64,000 bases of DNA from Natronosalvus halobius (GTDB taxonomy: Archaea; Halobacteriota; Halobacteria; Halobacteriales; Natrialbaceae): NCBI RefSeq assembly GCF_024138145.1, contig NZ_CP099997.1, positions 744,001 to 808,000 of the forward strand. Direction: 5' to 3'. A program made the position numbers and the translations under genes. This document shows positions 1 to 8,571 of the stretch, piece after piece. How positions within the stretch are numbered: the stretch's first letter is position 1; the number at the start of each line of letters is the position of its first letter. The notes beneath the pieces are model-generated. The model was not told the origin of the DNA. It was given only the letters and a program-made list of their open reading frames with translations, and ran no database searches.

Positions 1-686
1 ACGGAGCCGGCGTGACCGAACTCGCCACTCACTTCGACCGTTCGAAGAGTACGATTCACAGCCACCTGCGGACGCTGGCTGTCGAGGGATATCTGGTCAA
101 CGAGGACGGGTTCTACACGGTCGGCCTTCGAGCCCTCCAGCTGGGCGGTCACGCCAGAGTCAAGCATCCTCTCTACAGGATGGCGAAAGACGAAGTGGAC
201 GAACTCGCGAAAGAGACGGGGGAAACGGCCAAGATCGTCGTCGAGGAGGGTGGCAAAGGCGTCTACCTCTATCAGTCCCGGTCGAAGCAGGCGGTTACGA
301 CCGACTCTCACGTGGGAACGCACGTGTTCTTGCACTCGACGGCGGTCGGAAAAGCGATTCTCGCTCACCTGGACGAATCGCGACGGGAAGCCATTCTAGA
401 CGAGTACGGACTCCCCAAAGTGACGCCGAACACGGTCACCGATCGAGGGGCGCTCACGGCTCGGCTCGAGGAAATCCGGGAGCGCGGCTTTGCGTTCGAT
501 GATGGCGAACGCATCGAAGGGCTGCGGTGCGTCGCCGCCCCGATTAAATCGGACGAAGCGGTGCTGGGGTCCATCAGTGTCTCCGGTCCGAAGAAACGAA
601 TCGACGACGAAACGTTTCGAACGACGCTCCCAGAGCTAGTACGAGATACCGCCCGTGTCATCGAAATTAACGTGACCTATTCGTAG
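1..686 (+). CDS. IclR-family transcriptional regulator, 5' end outside window
   Basis: This is the C-terminal part of a one-component regulator that binds a small molecule, often a sugar acid or aromatic acid, and controls neighbouring catabolic genes. The reading frame is open to base 3 (Gly-Ala-Gly-Val-Thr-Glu-Leu), so the GTG at 12 is an internal valine codon and the first part of the winged helix lies upstream. What is visible is the recognition-helix half of the HTH (SKSTIHSHLRTL), the beta-wing (GYLVNEDGFYTVG) and the whole GAF-like IclR effector domain, with the family pattern HVFLHSTAVGKAILAHL and the C-terminal stretch GLRCVAAPI. Downstream genes are for carbohydrate uptake and breakdown, so local control is plausible but inferred. 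The family call is secure; the ligand is unknown. Confidence 0.9.
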   Translation, partial: GAGVTELATHFDRSKSTIHSHLRTLAVEGYLVNEDGFYTVGLRALQLGGHARVKHPLYRMAKDEVDELAKETGETAKIVVEEGGKGVYLYQSRSKQAVTTDSHVGTHVFLHSTAVGKAILAHLDESRREAILDEYGLPKVTPNTVTDRGALTARLEEIRERGFAFDDGERIEGLRCVAAPIKSDEAVLGSISVSGPKKRIDDETFRTTLPELVRDTARVIEINVTYS

Positions 687-1264
687 GCATCGCCCTCTTC
701 GCCGGTCCGTCCCGCGTTCGAGCCCTGTCGTTGAATCTCGTGTACTCGAACGAAAGATTGTGTCGTTCTCTGGTGGTCACTATCGACCCACGACAACACC
801 GCCCGTTACTAACTTAGGTATGTAATGTTCTGGTCTCGTTCGTGACGATGATGCCAATTGGAACCCCATCTGTGGCTTTCGTTCTCCACAGAGGTGCGAC
901 CGTTCGGATAGAACGAACAATAGGCGCTGACGATGCGTTCGTCTCCAATTCGAATGGGGCCTCGTCTCCGCGGCCATCTTTCGGTGTGCTCGCTCGAGAT
1001 GGACGAAGAGCGGACCGAGTTCGTGGGGTTAGGCTGACTGTCGGTCGCCAAAAACCGGGAGAGTCGGAATAGGACGCAATCTTCGTTCGGTATCAGAGAA
1101 CGATCCACTCAGGAGGGAGAAGACTCGCGTTCGATCGAGACCATCCAGGAAACGACTGGACGGAGCGACGAACTGCCTGTTCAGTAGCCATCGATACGTG
1201 AGCGGTCAGTGATCGAGTTTCGACCTCGCCCAATTCGTGCTGTACGGTCGTCGTTTCGCTCGAG
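687..1264. other. 578-base gap between convergent genes, no supported gene
   Basis: The regulator and the DapA-family gene converge on this stretch. Open frames inside it are short, rich in Arg and Ser, and lack the acidic composition of haloarchaeal proteins. I see no tRNA, no clear terminator stem and no repeat. It could hold a decayed gene, but nothing in it is recognisable. Confidence 0.5.
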
Positions 1265-2212
1265 TTACGCCTCGAGAGAAGTCGATTCGTTCTGACTCTC
1301 GAGTCGCTCGAGGTACCGTTCGACGCGATCACGATCGTCGCTCGAGAGTTCGACGAGGGGTTCGCGGACGGGACCACCTGCCATTCCCTGTAGCTCCTGT
1401 CCGTACTTGACCACCGGCACGTTCTTCGCCGAACTGAACGCGGACCCGCCGCCGTGTTCTTCCCTGAACTCTTCGAACGGACGGAGCGCGTGTTTGATTC
1501 GTCTGGCGCGATCCCAGTCGCCGGCCGAGAGTGCCTCGTCGAGTGCGAGGACCGGCTTCGGGACGAAGTTCCCGATTCCGGTGGTGAACCCGTCCGCACC
1601 CTCGATGGCGTACGCGAGTGCGTATCGTTCGGCCACGCCATTGAGCCACTCGACGTCTCCCGAAACCGTCTGGACCAGTCGGGAGAATAGCTTGACGTCA
1701 TTGACGGCATACTTTACGGCGACGACGTTGTCGATCGTCGAGAGGTCGTCGAGCACCGTCTCGCTGAGCAGGTCGCCGCGCTTGTACAGGACGATTCCGA
1801 GGTCCGTGGCCGCAGCGAGCGTACGGTAGTACTCGATCAACCCCTGCTCGTGGATGTAGGTGTGTCTCGGATACATGACCATGACGGCGTCGACCCCGGC
1901 CGTATCGTACGCCTCGATCAGTTCGACGGCGTTCTTCGCACTCCCGCCGACCCCGCCGACGACCGTCGCGTCGTCGGGGAGGGCGTCAACCGTCGATTGG
2001 ATCACGTCGATCCGTTCGTCCTGGGATAGCGAGTAGTACTCGCCCGTGTTTCCACAGGGGATGAACGTCCGAGCGCCGGCGTCGTAGAGCGTTCGAGCGT
2101 TCTGCTCGATTTCTTCGTGGAGTACTCGGTCACGATCGGCGCTAAACGGCGTCGGTGTCGTGAACGCTACGCTTTGCAGACTCTCGCGTAAGTCACCGTA
2201 TGCGGTAGCCAT
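1265..2212 (-). CDS. DapA/NAL-family class I aldolase or dehydratase (sugar-acid type)
   Basis: TIM-barrel enzyme that forms a Schiff base with a 2-keto acid. The family includes dihydrodipicolinate synthase, N-acetylneuraminate lyase, 2-keto-3-deoxygluconate aldolase and 5-keto-4-deoxyglucarate dehydratase. Counting from the ATG at 2212, the substrate-loop motif GNTGE is near residues 54-58, the conserved barrel Tyr near 143 (IVLYKRG) and the Schiff-base Lys near 167 (VAVKYA). The GNTGEYYSL and GIVLYKRG context looks closer to the glucarate dehydratase/KDG aldolase branch than to DapA. An upstream in-frame ATG at 2236 would add eight residues. A TATA-like element at 2239-2244 lies about 29 bases from 2212, which favours 2212 as a leaderless start. 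In this catabolic setting the likely product is pyruvate or 2-oxoglutarate semialdehyde. The exact substrate is not resolvable here. Confidence 0.82.
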   Translation of the reverse strand: MATAYGDLRESLQSVAFTTPTPFSADRDRVLHEEIEQNARTLYDAGARTFIPCGNTGEYYSLSQDERIDVIQSTVDALPDDATVVGGVGGSAKNAVELIEAYDTAGVDAVMVMYPRHTYIHEQGLIEYYRTLAAATDLGIVLYKRGDLLSETVLDDLSTIDNVVAVKYAVNDVKLFSRLVQTVSGDVEWLNGVAERYALAYAIEGADGFTTGIGNFVPKPVLALDEALSAGDWDRARRIKHALRPFEEFREEHGGGSAFSSAKNVPVVKYGQELQGMAGGPVREPLVELSSDDRDRVERYLERLESQNESTSLEA

Positions 2213-2376
2213 AGCAGACGTATTAGAAACTCCCATTCATTATTGTTCCGGTCAGATCGATCTTCGAAGCGTGCGGGTTCTGTGGTGGACACGCATCGAG
2301 AATGATTTTCGCGCCCGAGCGCGTGCCTAGTCCGCGCCGCCAGCGTTACGAGCAGATCGCCGGCGTTCCGAGCAGC

Positions 2377-2386
2377 AATTATAAAT
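2377..2386 (+). promoter_or_regulatory. TATA box for leaderless HEAT-repeat gene
   Basis: AATTATAAAT is centred about 28 bases before the ATG at 2410. That is the spacing expected for a haloarchaeal leaderless transcript, and it argues for 2410 rather than the in-frame TTG at 2401. Confidence 0.6.
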
Positions 2387-2409
2387 CCAGATGGTCGTAA
2401 TTGGCTACC

Positions 2410-3561
2410 ATGTCGCCGAAAGATCGCAGGGAGCGCGCCGAGGCGATTCGCACCGCCGTCGAGTCGAACCCGGAGACGGTCGACGTGGACGAGCTCGCCG
2501 ACCTCCTGGTGTCCGAATCCAGGAAGGCCCGCCAGACTGCATTCGAGGCCTATCGGACCCTCGTCTCGGACCGCCCGGCGGTCGCCGACGACGTCGGTGC
2601 CCGACTCGAGTCCCACCTCACCGACGACGCGGCCGACGTTCGCGAGCGGGCGGCGTTGACGAGTGCTGCGTTCGCCGACAAACATCCTGACGTCGTCGAC
2701 GGGCTGGTCCATGCGCTCCGATCGATCGGCACCGACCCGGCTGAGCCTGGGCGAGAGGCGGCCATCGTCGCCATCGCAAAACTCGCACACGTACGGCCGG
2801 CATCGATCGTCCCCGCAGTCGACGCCCTCGTCGCCATCTGTGACGATCCGGTCTCCGCACCCACGACGGGTCGGGACGAACGCGGTGGCCCCGTCGGCAA
2901 ATCGGATGCGGCGGCACTACAGCCGGAACGAGAGCGGCGCGATCAGGCGCGCCTCCACGCGATCGCGGCGCTCACACTGCTTGCCGCCGACGATCCGGCA
3001 GCCGTTCGATCCGACGTCCCGTCGATCGCCTCCCTCCTCCAGGACGACCACCACCTGATTCGAGCCGGCGCCTGCGAGGTGCTCGAGGATCTCGCGACGG
3101 CGTATCCGACGTCCGTCGAGCCGTTCGCGTCAGAGCTGGCAGAGCGAGCCGCTACCGACACGAAACACCCGGTTCCGTGGCGGGCGGCGGATGCGCTCGT
3201 CGCCCTCGACGCCGAGCGACCCGAGTGCGTCGGTGAGGCGGTGGCCCCGTTCGCGAGCGACCTGTCCCGGTTTCTCGAGTCGTCGGATGTCGATCGGCGG
3301 CGGGCGGGCGTCGCGTTGGTCGCAGACGCGGCGTTGGCTCGGCCGGAATCGCTCGAGTCGATGCGCCCGACGCTTCGAGACCTGCTCTCGGACGACGACG
3401 CGTCCGTCCGGATGAACGCGGTTATTTCCCTCGGCGCCGCCGGTACCGAGAGCGATCGGTCGACCATCGCCGACCTCGCCGATTCGGATCCGGACGAACG
3501 GGTTCGGAAGACCGCTACCCGTGTCCATGGGCGGTTCGATGGGTCGCTCGACAGCGAGTAG
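2410..3561 (+). CDS. HEAT-repeat protein
   Basis: An all-helical repeat protein of 383 residues. Successive segments of roughly 35-40 residues follow the HEAT/PBS-lyase pattern (for example DVRERAALTSAAFADKHPD, HLIRAGACEVLEDLA, and near the C-terminus ASVRMNAVISLGAAG and DERVRKTATRVHGRF). It contains no signal peptide, membrane segment or catalytic motif, so it is probably a cytosolic scaffold or adaptor. It sits alone between the DapA-family gene and the ABC transporter, on its own promoter. Nothing in the sequence connects it to sugar metabolism. The family call is good; the partner is unknown. Confidence 0.8.
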   Translation: MSPKDRRERAEAIRTAVESNPETVDVDELADLLVSESRKARQTAFEAYRTLVSDRPAVADDVGARLESHLTDDAADVRERAALTSAAFADKHPDVVDGLVHALRSIGTDPAEPGREAAIVAIAKLAHVRPASIVPAVDALVAICDDPVSAPTTGRDERGGPVGKSDAAALQPERERRDQARLHAIAALTLLAADDPAAVRSDVPSIASLLQDDHHLIRAGACEVLEDLATAYPTSVEPFASELAERAATDTKHPVPWRAADALVALDAERPECVGEAVAPFASDLSRFLESSDVDRRRAGVALVADAALARPESLESMRPTLRDLLSDDDASVRMNAVISLGAAGTESDRSTIADLADSDPDERVRKTATRVHGRFDGSLDSE

Positions 3562-3624
3562 ATTCTCTCGTCATCGATCACCTGGGGAAGACCTAGCAGG
3601 GACCACGTTGCCACGCAGACAAAG

Positions 3625-3697
3625 TTTATATAGCTCATATTCAAACACGTACCTCAGGAAGACGAACGCAGTGAACACCGATAACACGCGACTTATC
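3625..3697 (+). promoter_or_regulatory. Promoter and inverted repeat before the transporter ATPase
   Basis: TTTATATA at 3625-3632 is a strong haloarchaeal TATA box. The ATG at 3727 is about 95 bases further on, so the mRNA would have an unusually long leader for a haloarchaeon. Within that leader, GATAA (3680-3684) and TTATC (3693-3697) form a 5-base inverted repeat with an 8-base gap. It could be an operator or a small hairpin; the arms are short and chance is possible. Confidence 0.45.
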
Positions 3698-3726
3698 ACG
3701 ACCGAAATCAGATCGATGGTAACGAA

Positions 3727-5901
3727 ATGACACAGTCTAAATCCGAACTCGAGTATCGAAACGCTACCGAGGAACCGATTCTGGAGGCACGCGACGTGTC
3801 CGTGACGTTCGACATGGATCGGGGAACGTCTCGCGTCCTCGATAACGTCAACTTCGACGTCCACCGCGACGAAATGCTCGGCATCATCGGCGAGAGTGGA
3901 AGCGGCAAGTCGATGTTCGCGTCGGCGTTGCTCAACGCGGTCGTCGAGCCGGGCGTCGCCACCGGCGAAATCACCTACCGTCCCCCTGGGGAAGAGCCCG
4001 TGGACGTCCTCTCGTTGACCGACGACCAGCTCGAGAAGTTCCGCTGGGAAGAGATCGCGATGGTGTTCCAGGGGGCCATGAGCTCGTTCAATCCGACCAT
4101 GAAAATCAGGGATCACTTCGAGGAAACGATCCACGCTCACCGGGCGGACATGGACGAGCAGATGGCCCACGCCCGGCAACTTCTCGCAGACCTCTATCTC
4201 GACCCGGATCGCGTGCTCGACTCCTACCCGCACGAACTCTCCGGCGGCATGAAACAGCGCGCGCTCATCGCACTGAGTCTCGTCCTCGAGCCGCAGGTGC
4301 TGGTCATGGACGAACCGACCGCCGCGCTCGACTTGCTCATGCAGCGGTCGATCATGAACCTCCTGGACACGCTCCAGAACGAGTACGATCTGACCATCGT
4401 CTTCATCACCCACGACTTACCGCTCGTCGCCGGATTGGCGGATCGACTGGCGGTGATGTATGCGTTCGAGTTCGTCGAATACGGCCCCAGCGAGCAGATT
4501 ATTCGCGAGGCGGCCCATCCGTATACGCGCGCCCTGCTGAAGTCTGTCCCGAGCGTCGACGCCCCGCTGGAGGAGATGCACCCGATCGAAGGCGAGAGCC
4601 CGGATCCGGTCGATACGCCGGCGGGGTGTTCGTACGCACCTCGCTGTCCGATCTCGACGCCGAAGTGTATCGACGAGGACCCGGGATATCACGACGTCGA
4701 CGACGAACAGAAGGCGACGTGTTTCCACTGGGAACAGTCGGCTGAAGCGATTCCCTACACGCTCGGGACCGAGAACGTCGATACCCAGCTAGATCAGGCG
4801 ACGGTCTCCGAGGAGGACGCCGTCGTCTCGTTGACCGACCTCGAGGTTCACTTCGACCAGTCCGGGTTCATCGACCGGCTCTTCGACAAGGACATGACGG
4901 TCCGTGCGGTCGACGACATCTCGCTCGACATCAGGGAAAACGAGGTCATCGCGCTCGTCGGCGAGTCCGGGTGCGGCAAAACGACGCTCGGGAAGACCGC
5001 CATCGGTCTCCAGGAGCCGACGGGCGGAACGGTCGCGTATCGGGGACAGGACATCTGGGAGGCCAGACGCGGCGACGGCGAGATCGACTTCGACGAGATT
5101 CGACGCTCGCTGCAGATCATCCACCAGGACCCGGGAAGCTCGCTCAACCCCAGTCGGACCGTCCGGACGAGTCTCTCGGCGCCGTTGAAGCGATGGCGAC
5201 CGGACCTCAACGCCACGGATCGAGAGACCGTGGTGTACAACCTGCTCGAGCGGGTCGGCATGAAGCCGGCGGAGGACTACGCTCTCCGCTATCCCCACCA
5301 GCTATCGGGTGGGGAGAAACAGCGTGTCGTCCTCCTGCGGGCGCTCCTGATGAGTCCGGACCTCATCTTGGCCGACGAGGCCGTTAGCGCGCTAGACGTT
5401 TCGCTCCGCGTGGAGATGATGGACCTGATGCTCAACCTGCAGGAGATGTTCGATACCTCCTACCTGTTTATCTCTCACGACTTCTCGAACGCGCGGTACC
5501 TCACCGAAAAGTCCGGCGGTCGAATTGGGATCATGTACCTGGGCAACCTCGTCGAGATTGGGCCGGCGGCGGAGATAATTCACGAGCCGAAGCACCCGTA
5601 CACGAAGGTGCTCCGGTGGGCGACGCCGCCCCTCGACCCGGACGCGGCGAAGAAGGCTCAGTCGACGAAACCGCCGGTTCGAGAGATCGACATCCCCGAT
5701 CCGACGGATCCGCCGAGTGGCTGTCAGTTCCACACGCGCTGTCCCGAGGCCCGCGAGGTCTGTCAGCGAGAGGAACCGGCGCTCCTCGAAACCGACGGCG
5801 CCTCGATCGCGGCCTGTTTCCGGGAGGACGAGAGTCACGAGTACTGGGAGAGCGACCCCCTGTACGACGACGAGTCAGTGTCGGTCGACGAGTTGAACTG
5901 A
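3727..5901 (+). CDS. Fused double ATPase of an Opp/Dpp-type ABC importer (DppD-DppF fusion)
   Basis: Energises import by hydrolysing ATP at the inner face of the membrane, serving the permeases at 6290-8486. Two complete nucleotide-binding domains sit in one 724-residue chain. The first has Walker A GESGSGKS (about 55-62), signature LSGGMKQR (about 168-175) and Walker B LVMDEP (about 192-197). The second has GESGCGKTT (about 412-420), LSGGEKQR (about 526-533) and a Walker B reading ILADEA (about 547-551), with Ala in place of the usual Pro after the catalytic Glu. Each half ends in the cysteine-bearing C-terminal region of the oligopeptide family (YAPRCP and FHTRCP). In bacteria these are usually two proteins. 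Opp/Dpp-family transporters import oligosaccharides as well as peptides in archaea, and the neighbours here favour sugar. Confidence 0.93.
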   Translation: MTQSKSELEYRNATEEPILEARDVSVTFDMDRGTSRVLDNVNFDVHRDEMLGIIGESGSGKSMFASALLNAVVEPGVATGEITYRPPGEEPVDVLSLTDDQLEKFRWEEIAMVFQGAMSSFNPTMKIRDHFEETIHAHRADMDEQMAHARQLLADLYLDPDRVLDSYPHELSGGMKQRALIALSLVLEPQVLVMDEPTAALDLLMQRSIMNLLDTLQNEYDLTIVFITHDLPLVAGLADRLAVMYAFEFVEYGPSEQIIREAAHPYTRALLKSVPSVDAPLEEMHPIEGESPDPVDTPAGCSYAPRCPISTPKCIDEDPGYHDVDDEQKATCFHWEQSAEAIPYTLGTENVDTQLDQATVSEEDAVVSLTDLEVHFDQSGFIDRLFDKDMTVRAVDDISLDIRENEVIALVGESGCGKTTLGKTAIGLQEPTGGTVAYRGQDIWEARRGDGEIDFDEIRRSLQIIHQDPGSSLNPSRTVRTSLSAPLKRWRPDLNATDRETVVYNLLERVGMKPAEDYALRYPHQLSGGEKQRVVLLRALLMSPDLILADEAVSALDVSLRVEMMDLMLNLQEMFDTSYLFISHDFSNARYLTEKSGGRIGIMYLGNLVEIGPAAEIIHEPKHPYTKVLRWATPPLDPDAAKKAQSTKPPVREIDIPDPTDPPSGCQFHTRCPEAREVCQREEPALLETDGASIAACFREDESHEYWESDPLYDDESVSVDELN

Positions 5902-5956
5902 GTTCGAGCCCGACGGCGGGGCAACTGTTTTCATGCCCCGACGAATCGTATGGCAC

Positions 5957-6178
5957 ATGGCCGGTAAATACGACAAAAGTTTCCTCGAGCACCTCTGTGA
6001 CTACGAGCAGGGCTGGCGCTTTCTGTTTACGTTCTCGGTTGGGTTTCTCGGCCTCTCGGTTATCTGGCTCTACGCTGCCGAGCCAGGAAGTCCAACCTAC
6101 GTCGTCACGGTGATGAACGTCGTCGGACTCTCGGTTCTCTCCCTGTTGAGCGGGTTCGTCCTGGCTCGTTGTCGGTGA
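5957..6178 (+). CDS. Small two-helix membrane protein in the transporter locus
   Basis: A 73-residue protein predicted to cross the membrane twice (about residues 18-38, FLFTFSVGFLGLSVIWLYA, and 46-66, VVTVMNVVGLSVLSLLSGFV). It has a short charged N-terminus and an arginine at the extreme end. I take the ATG at 5957 as start; an ATG at 5933 would add eight residues, and T-rich sequence about 27 bases before 5957 fits a leaderless start. It lies between the ATPase and first permease genes of one importer, so an accessory role in that transporter is suggested by position only. I do not recognise the family. Confidence 0.6.
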   Translation: MAGKYDKSFLEHLCDYEQGWRFLFTFSVGFLGLSVIWLYAAEPGSPTYVVTVMNVVGLSVLSLLSGFVLARCR

Positions 6179-6252
6179 CGCTGGGGAACGTGGACCAGTA
6201 GTGAATTTCACGAGAAGTCATCGATCGAACCAAAAATCCACCGGTGGGACAA

Positions 6253-6282
6253 ACTATATTAGTATCGAGACGACACTCGATA
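6253..6282 (+). promoter_or_regulatory. TATA box with overlapping-start operator before dppB-like gene
   Basis: ACTATATTA at 6253-6261 is followed directly by a perfect inverted repeat, TATCGAG (6263-6269) and CTCGATA (6276-6282), with a 6-base gap. The expected transcription start falls at about 6282 and the ATG is at 6290. A dyad between TATA and start codon is where archaeal repressors typically bind. The regulator is not known. Confidence 0.55.
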
Positions 6283-6289
6283 GCAGTAC

Positions 6290-7375
6290 ATGAGACAGCA
6301 TCTAGACCGTACCCGTAACGCGCTCGTCTCCCTCGTGGGCGTGCTCATCGGGTTGCGATACTACTGGGAACGCATCGCCCACGCGTTCGTGACGCTTCTC
6401 GCGGTGACGACGATCACGTTCGCCCTGTTTCGGCTGATGCCCGGTAGTCCGGCCGACGCAATGCGCGCGGACTTCGAGCGTCGGCTCGCCGGAAGTGGTC
6501 AGGCCGCCGATCCTGAAGTGATCGATCAGATGATTCGAGTCCACACGGGATTCGATCCGGACAAACCCATCTACATCCAGTACGTCGAGTATCTACGGGA
6601 CGTCATCATCTACCAGGACTTCGGCCAGTCGATCCAGTACGGCGACCCGGTGTTCGACATCCTGTTTGCGGCGATGCCGTGGTCCATCTTCATCAGCATC
6701 TACGGCCTGGCGTTCGGATACACCGCGAACATCCTCCTGGGAGCGGCGATGGCGTACAAGGAAGGGTCGCGTTTCGACAGCTACTCCACGGTACTCGCCA
6801 CCTTTCTCAACTCGATTCCGTACTACGTCGGCGCGTTCTTCTTCCTGGCGTTTTTCGCGTACGATCTCGGCTGGTTCCCTGGAAGCGGACGGTACAGCAG
6901 GGACGTCACTGCCGGACTCAATCCCGAGTTCATGTGGAGCATCGTTCACCACGGGACGCTCCCGATCATGTCGAGTTTCATCGTCGGCTTCGGCGGCGGT
7001 GCGCTCGCGATGCGCGGCAACTCTGTACGGATCCTGGGCGAAGACTACCTTCGGGTCGCCAGATTACGGGGGATTAGCTCGAGTCGGATCGCGACCCGGT
7101 ACGTCGCCCGGAACGCAATCTTGCCTCTCTACACCCAGATGATGATCGGCATCGCTGCCGTCTTCTCGAGCAGTGTCGTCCTGGAGTACATCTTCACGTA
7201 TCCAGGTGTCGGCTGGTACACCTACGACGCGATCATGCGGCGTGACTATCCGCTGCTCATGGGATCTTTCCTGTTCTTCACGATCGTCACGCTCATCGGC
7301 ATCCTCATCGCGGAGTTCACGTACGGAATCGTCGATCCACGAGCGGGTTCAGGTGATCAGAGTGAAGCATACTGA
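6290..7375 (+). CDS. Opp/Dpp-family ABC permease, DppB type
   Basis: One of the two membrane-spanning subunits of the importer. The 361-residue chain starts with a hydrophobic segment (about residues 29-46), then a long loop outside the membrane (about 50-120), then the five-helix BPD_transp_1 core. The cytoplasmic EAA coupling loop is visible as EDYLRVARLRGISSSRIATR (about 250-269), followed by NAILPL. The motif FTYPGVGWYTYDAI near 303-316 is a hallmark of DppB/OppB proteins. Its last codons overlap the start of the next permease gene, so the two are translationally coupled. The family is secure; the transported solute is inferred from context to be an oligosaccharide. Confidence 0.93.
   Translation: MRQHLDRTRNALVSLVGVLIGLRYYWERIAHAFVTLLAVTTITFALFRLMPGSPADAMRADFERRLAGSGQAADPEVIDQMIRVHTGFDPDKPIYIQYVEYLRDVIIYQDFGQSIQYGDPVFDILFAAMPWSIFISIYGLAFGYTANILLGAAMAYKEGSRFDSYSTVLATFLNSIPYYVGAFFFLAFFAYDLGWFPGSGRYSRDVTAGLNPEFMWSIVHHGTLPIMSSFIVGFGGGALAMRGNSVRILGEDYLRVARLRGISSSRIATRYVARNAILPLYTQMMIGIAAVFSSSVVLEYIFTYPGVGWYTYDAIMRRDYPLLMGSFLFFTIVTLIGILIAEFTYGIVDPRAGSGDQSEAY
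7351..7364 (+). promoter_or_regulatory. Shine-Dalgarno and GTG start overlapping the previous stop
   Basis: AGGTGATC at 7351-7358 is an eight-base match to the haloarchaeal anti-16S sequence. It lies just ahead of the GTG at 7362, while the upstream permease stops at 7373-7375. This fixes the start of the second permease at 7362 and shows translational coupling. A longer frame reaching upstream is only the shadow of the first permease. Confidence 0.8.
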
Positions 7376-8486
7376 AGAAACGGGAACGGACGGAGGCGAA
7401 CAGCTCAGCGACGACCAGTTATTCGGCCAGCTTGCCAAGGCCGACAGGGTGCAACTCTCACGGAGAGAACGGTTCGGATTGCTCCTGGACGCGTACGTGC
7501 TCACACCCGGCCGTGTCGCCTGGAGCGACTGGCGGACTCGTATCGGCATCCTCGTCATCTCGCTGTTCTTGCTTACCGGGGTAGCGGCGAAGGTATCGAC
7601 CTCGAACTGGTGGTTCCTGGAACACGTGACGATCATCGAGTCTCCCGCGACGAACCAGGCGCCGACGAATCACCAGCCGTTCGACGGCGGGTTCGCCGCG
7701 ATCACGGAAGAGGGCGGCTGGATCGATACGACCGCGTCGTTCCCGTGGGTCGAGTTCAACGCACCCCTGGGATCGACCAATTACGGCGAACCGATCGGCC
7801 GACAGCTGGTCCACTCGACGCCCGACATGGTCGAGATGGTCATCGCCGGCGCAGTGGTCTCCGTCGGGCTCGCGATCCTGATCGGCATCACGGCCGGCTA
7901 CAAGGGCGGCAAGGTCGACTCCGTGCTAATGTCGATCACCGACATCATGATGACCATGCCCGGCATCCCGCTGGTCATCGTCATCGCGGCGATCTACCCG
8001 CCCCGCCAGGCCTGGCTCGTGGGCGTCATCCTCGCCATCGACGCCTGGCCGGGACTCGCTCGAGCGCTTCGCTCGCAAGTGCTGACGCTCCGAGAGGAGT
8101 CTTACGTCGAGGCGTCCCGGACGATGGGGATTCCCTCGACGACGATCCTGAGCCGGGACATCACGCCGCAGTTGATGCCCTACATCCTGATCAACGCTGC
8201 ACAGGCGGGGCGCAGCGTCATCTTCGAGTCCGTGGCGCTGTACTTCCTCGGCGTGTTGCCGTTCACGACGGCGAACTGGGGGATCATGATGGACACGGCC
8301 TACAGCGAAGGGTTCGCCCTGGTCAACATGGCGAACTTCTACCAGATCTTCTGGCCAATGATGGCGGTCGTCATCGTCTCGTTCGGGTTGATCCTCTTCT
8401 CTCAGGGGATGGACCGCGTGTTCAACCCCCGGATCAGGGCGCGTCATTCGAAGAAAGTCGGCGGCGGCGAGGATCAAGAACACTGA
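7362..8486 (+). CDS. Opp/Dpp-family ABC permease, DppC type
   Basis: Second membrane subunit of the importer, 374 residues from the GTG at 7362. A cytosolic N-terminus (about 1-60) leads to a first helix (TRIGILVISLFLLTGVAA), then an extracellular insert of roughly 85 residues, then the BPD_transp_1 core. The EAA loop reads EESYVEASRTMGIPSTTILS and is followed by RDITPQLMPYILINA. The sequence SVALYFLGVLPFTTANWGIM corresponds to the DppC/OppC region that normally reads LSFLGLG. The insert after the first helix is longer than in typical DppC proteins. It overlaps the DppB-type gene by 14 bases and must form a heterodimer with it. Function as for the whole transporter; solute inferred. Confidence 0.92.
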   Translation: MKHTEETGTDGGEQLSDDQLFGQLAKADRVQLSRRERFGLLLDAYVLTPGRVAWSDWRTRIGILVISLFLLTGVAAKVSTSNWWFLEHVTIIESPATNQAPTNHQPFDGGFAAITEEGGWIDTTASFPWVEFNAPLGSTNYGEPIGRQLVHSTPDMVEMVIAGAVVSVGLAILIGITAGYKGGKVDSVLMSITDIMMTMPGIPLVIVIAAIYPPRQAWLVGVILAIDAWPGLARALRSQVLTLREESYVEASRTMGIPSTTILSRDITPQLMPYILINAAQAGRSVIFESVALYFLGVLPFTTANWGIMMDTAYSEGFALVNMANFYQIFWPMMAVVIVSFGLILFSQGMDRVFNPRIRARHSKKVGGGEDQEH

Positions 8487-8535
8487 CCACGTTCCTGCTT
8501 CAAAGCCCTGCCGTCGGTTTCGATGCCGAGACAAG

Positions 8536-8543
8536 ATTTATAT
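8536..8543 (+). promoter_or_regulatory. TATA box for small membrane protein gene
   Basis: ATTTATAT at 8536-8543 lies about 32 bases before the ATG at 8572, so the gene between permease and binding protein has its own promoter and a leader of only a few bases. Confidence 0.6.
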
Positions 8544-8571
8544 CGGCCTATTGTGAAACCCCTGGTACGAA

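Noticed and set aside
842-1072. Short forward frame in the first gap
   Set aside because: No ribosome binding site or TATA at the right distance, basic composition, and no known motif.
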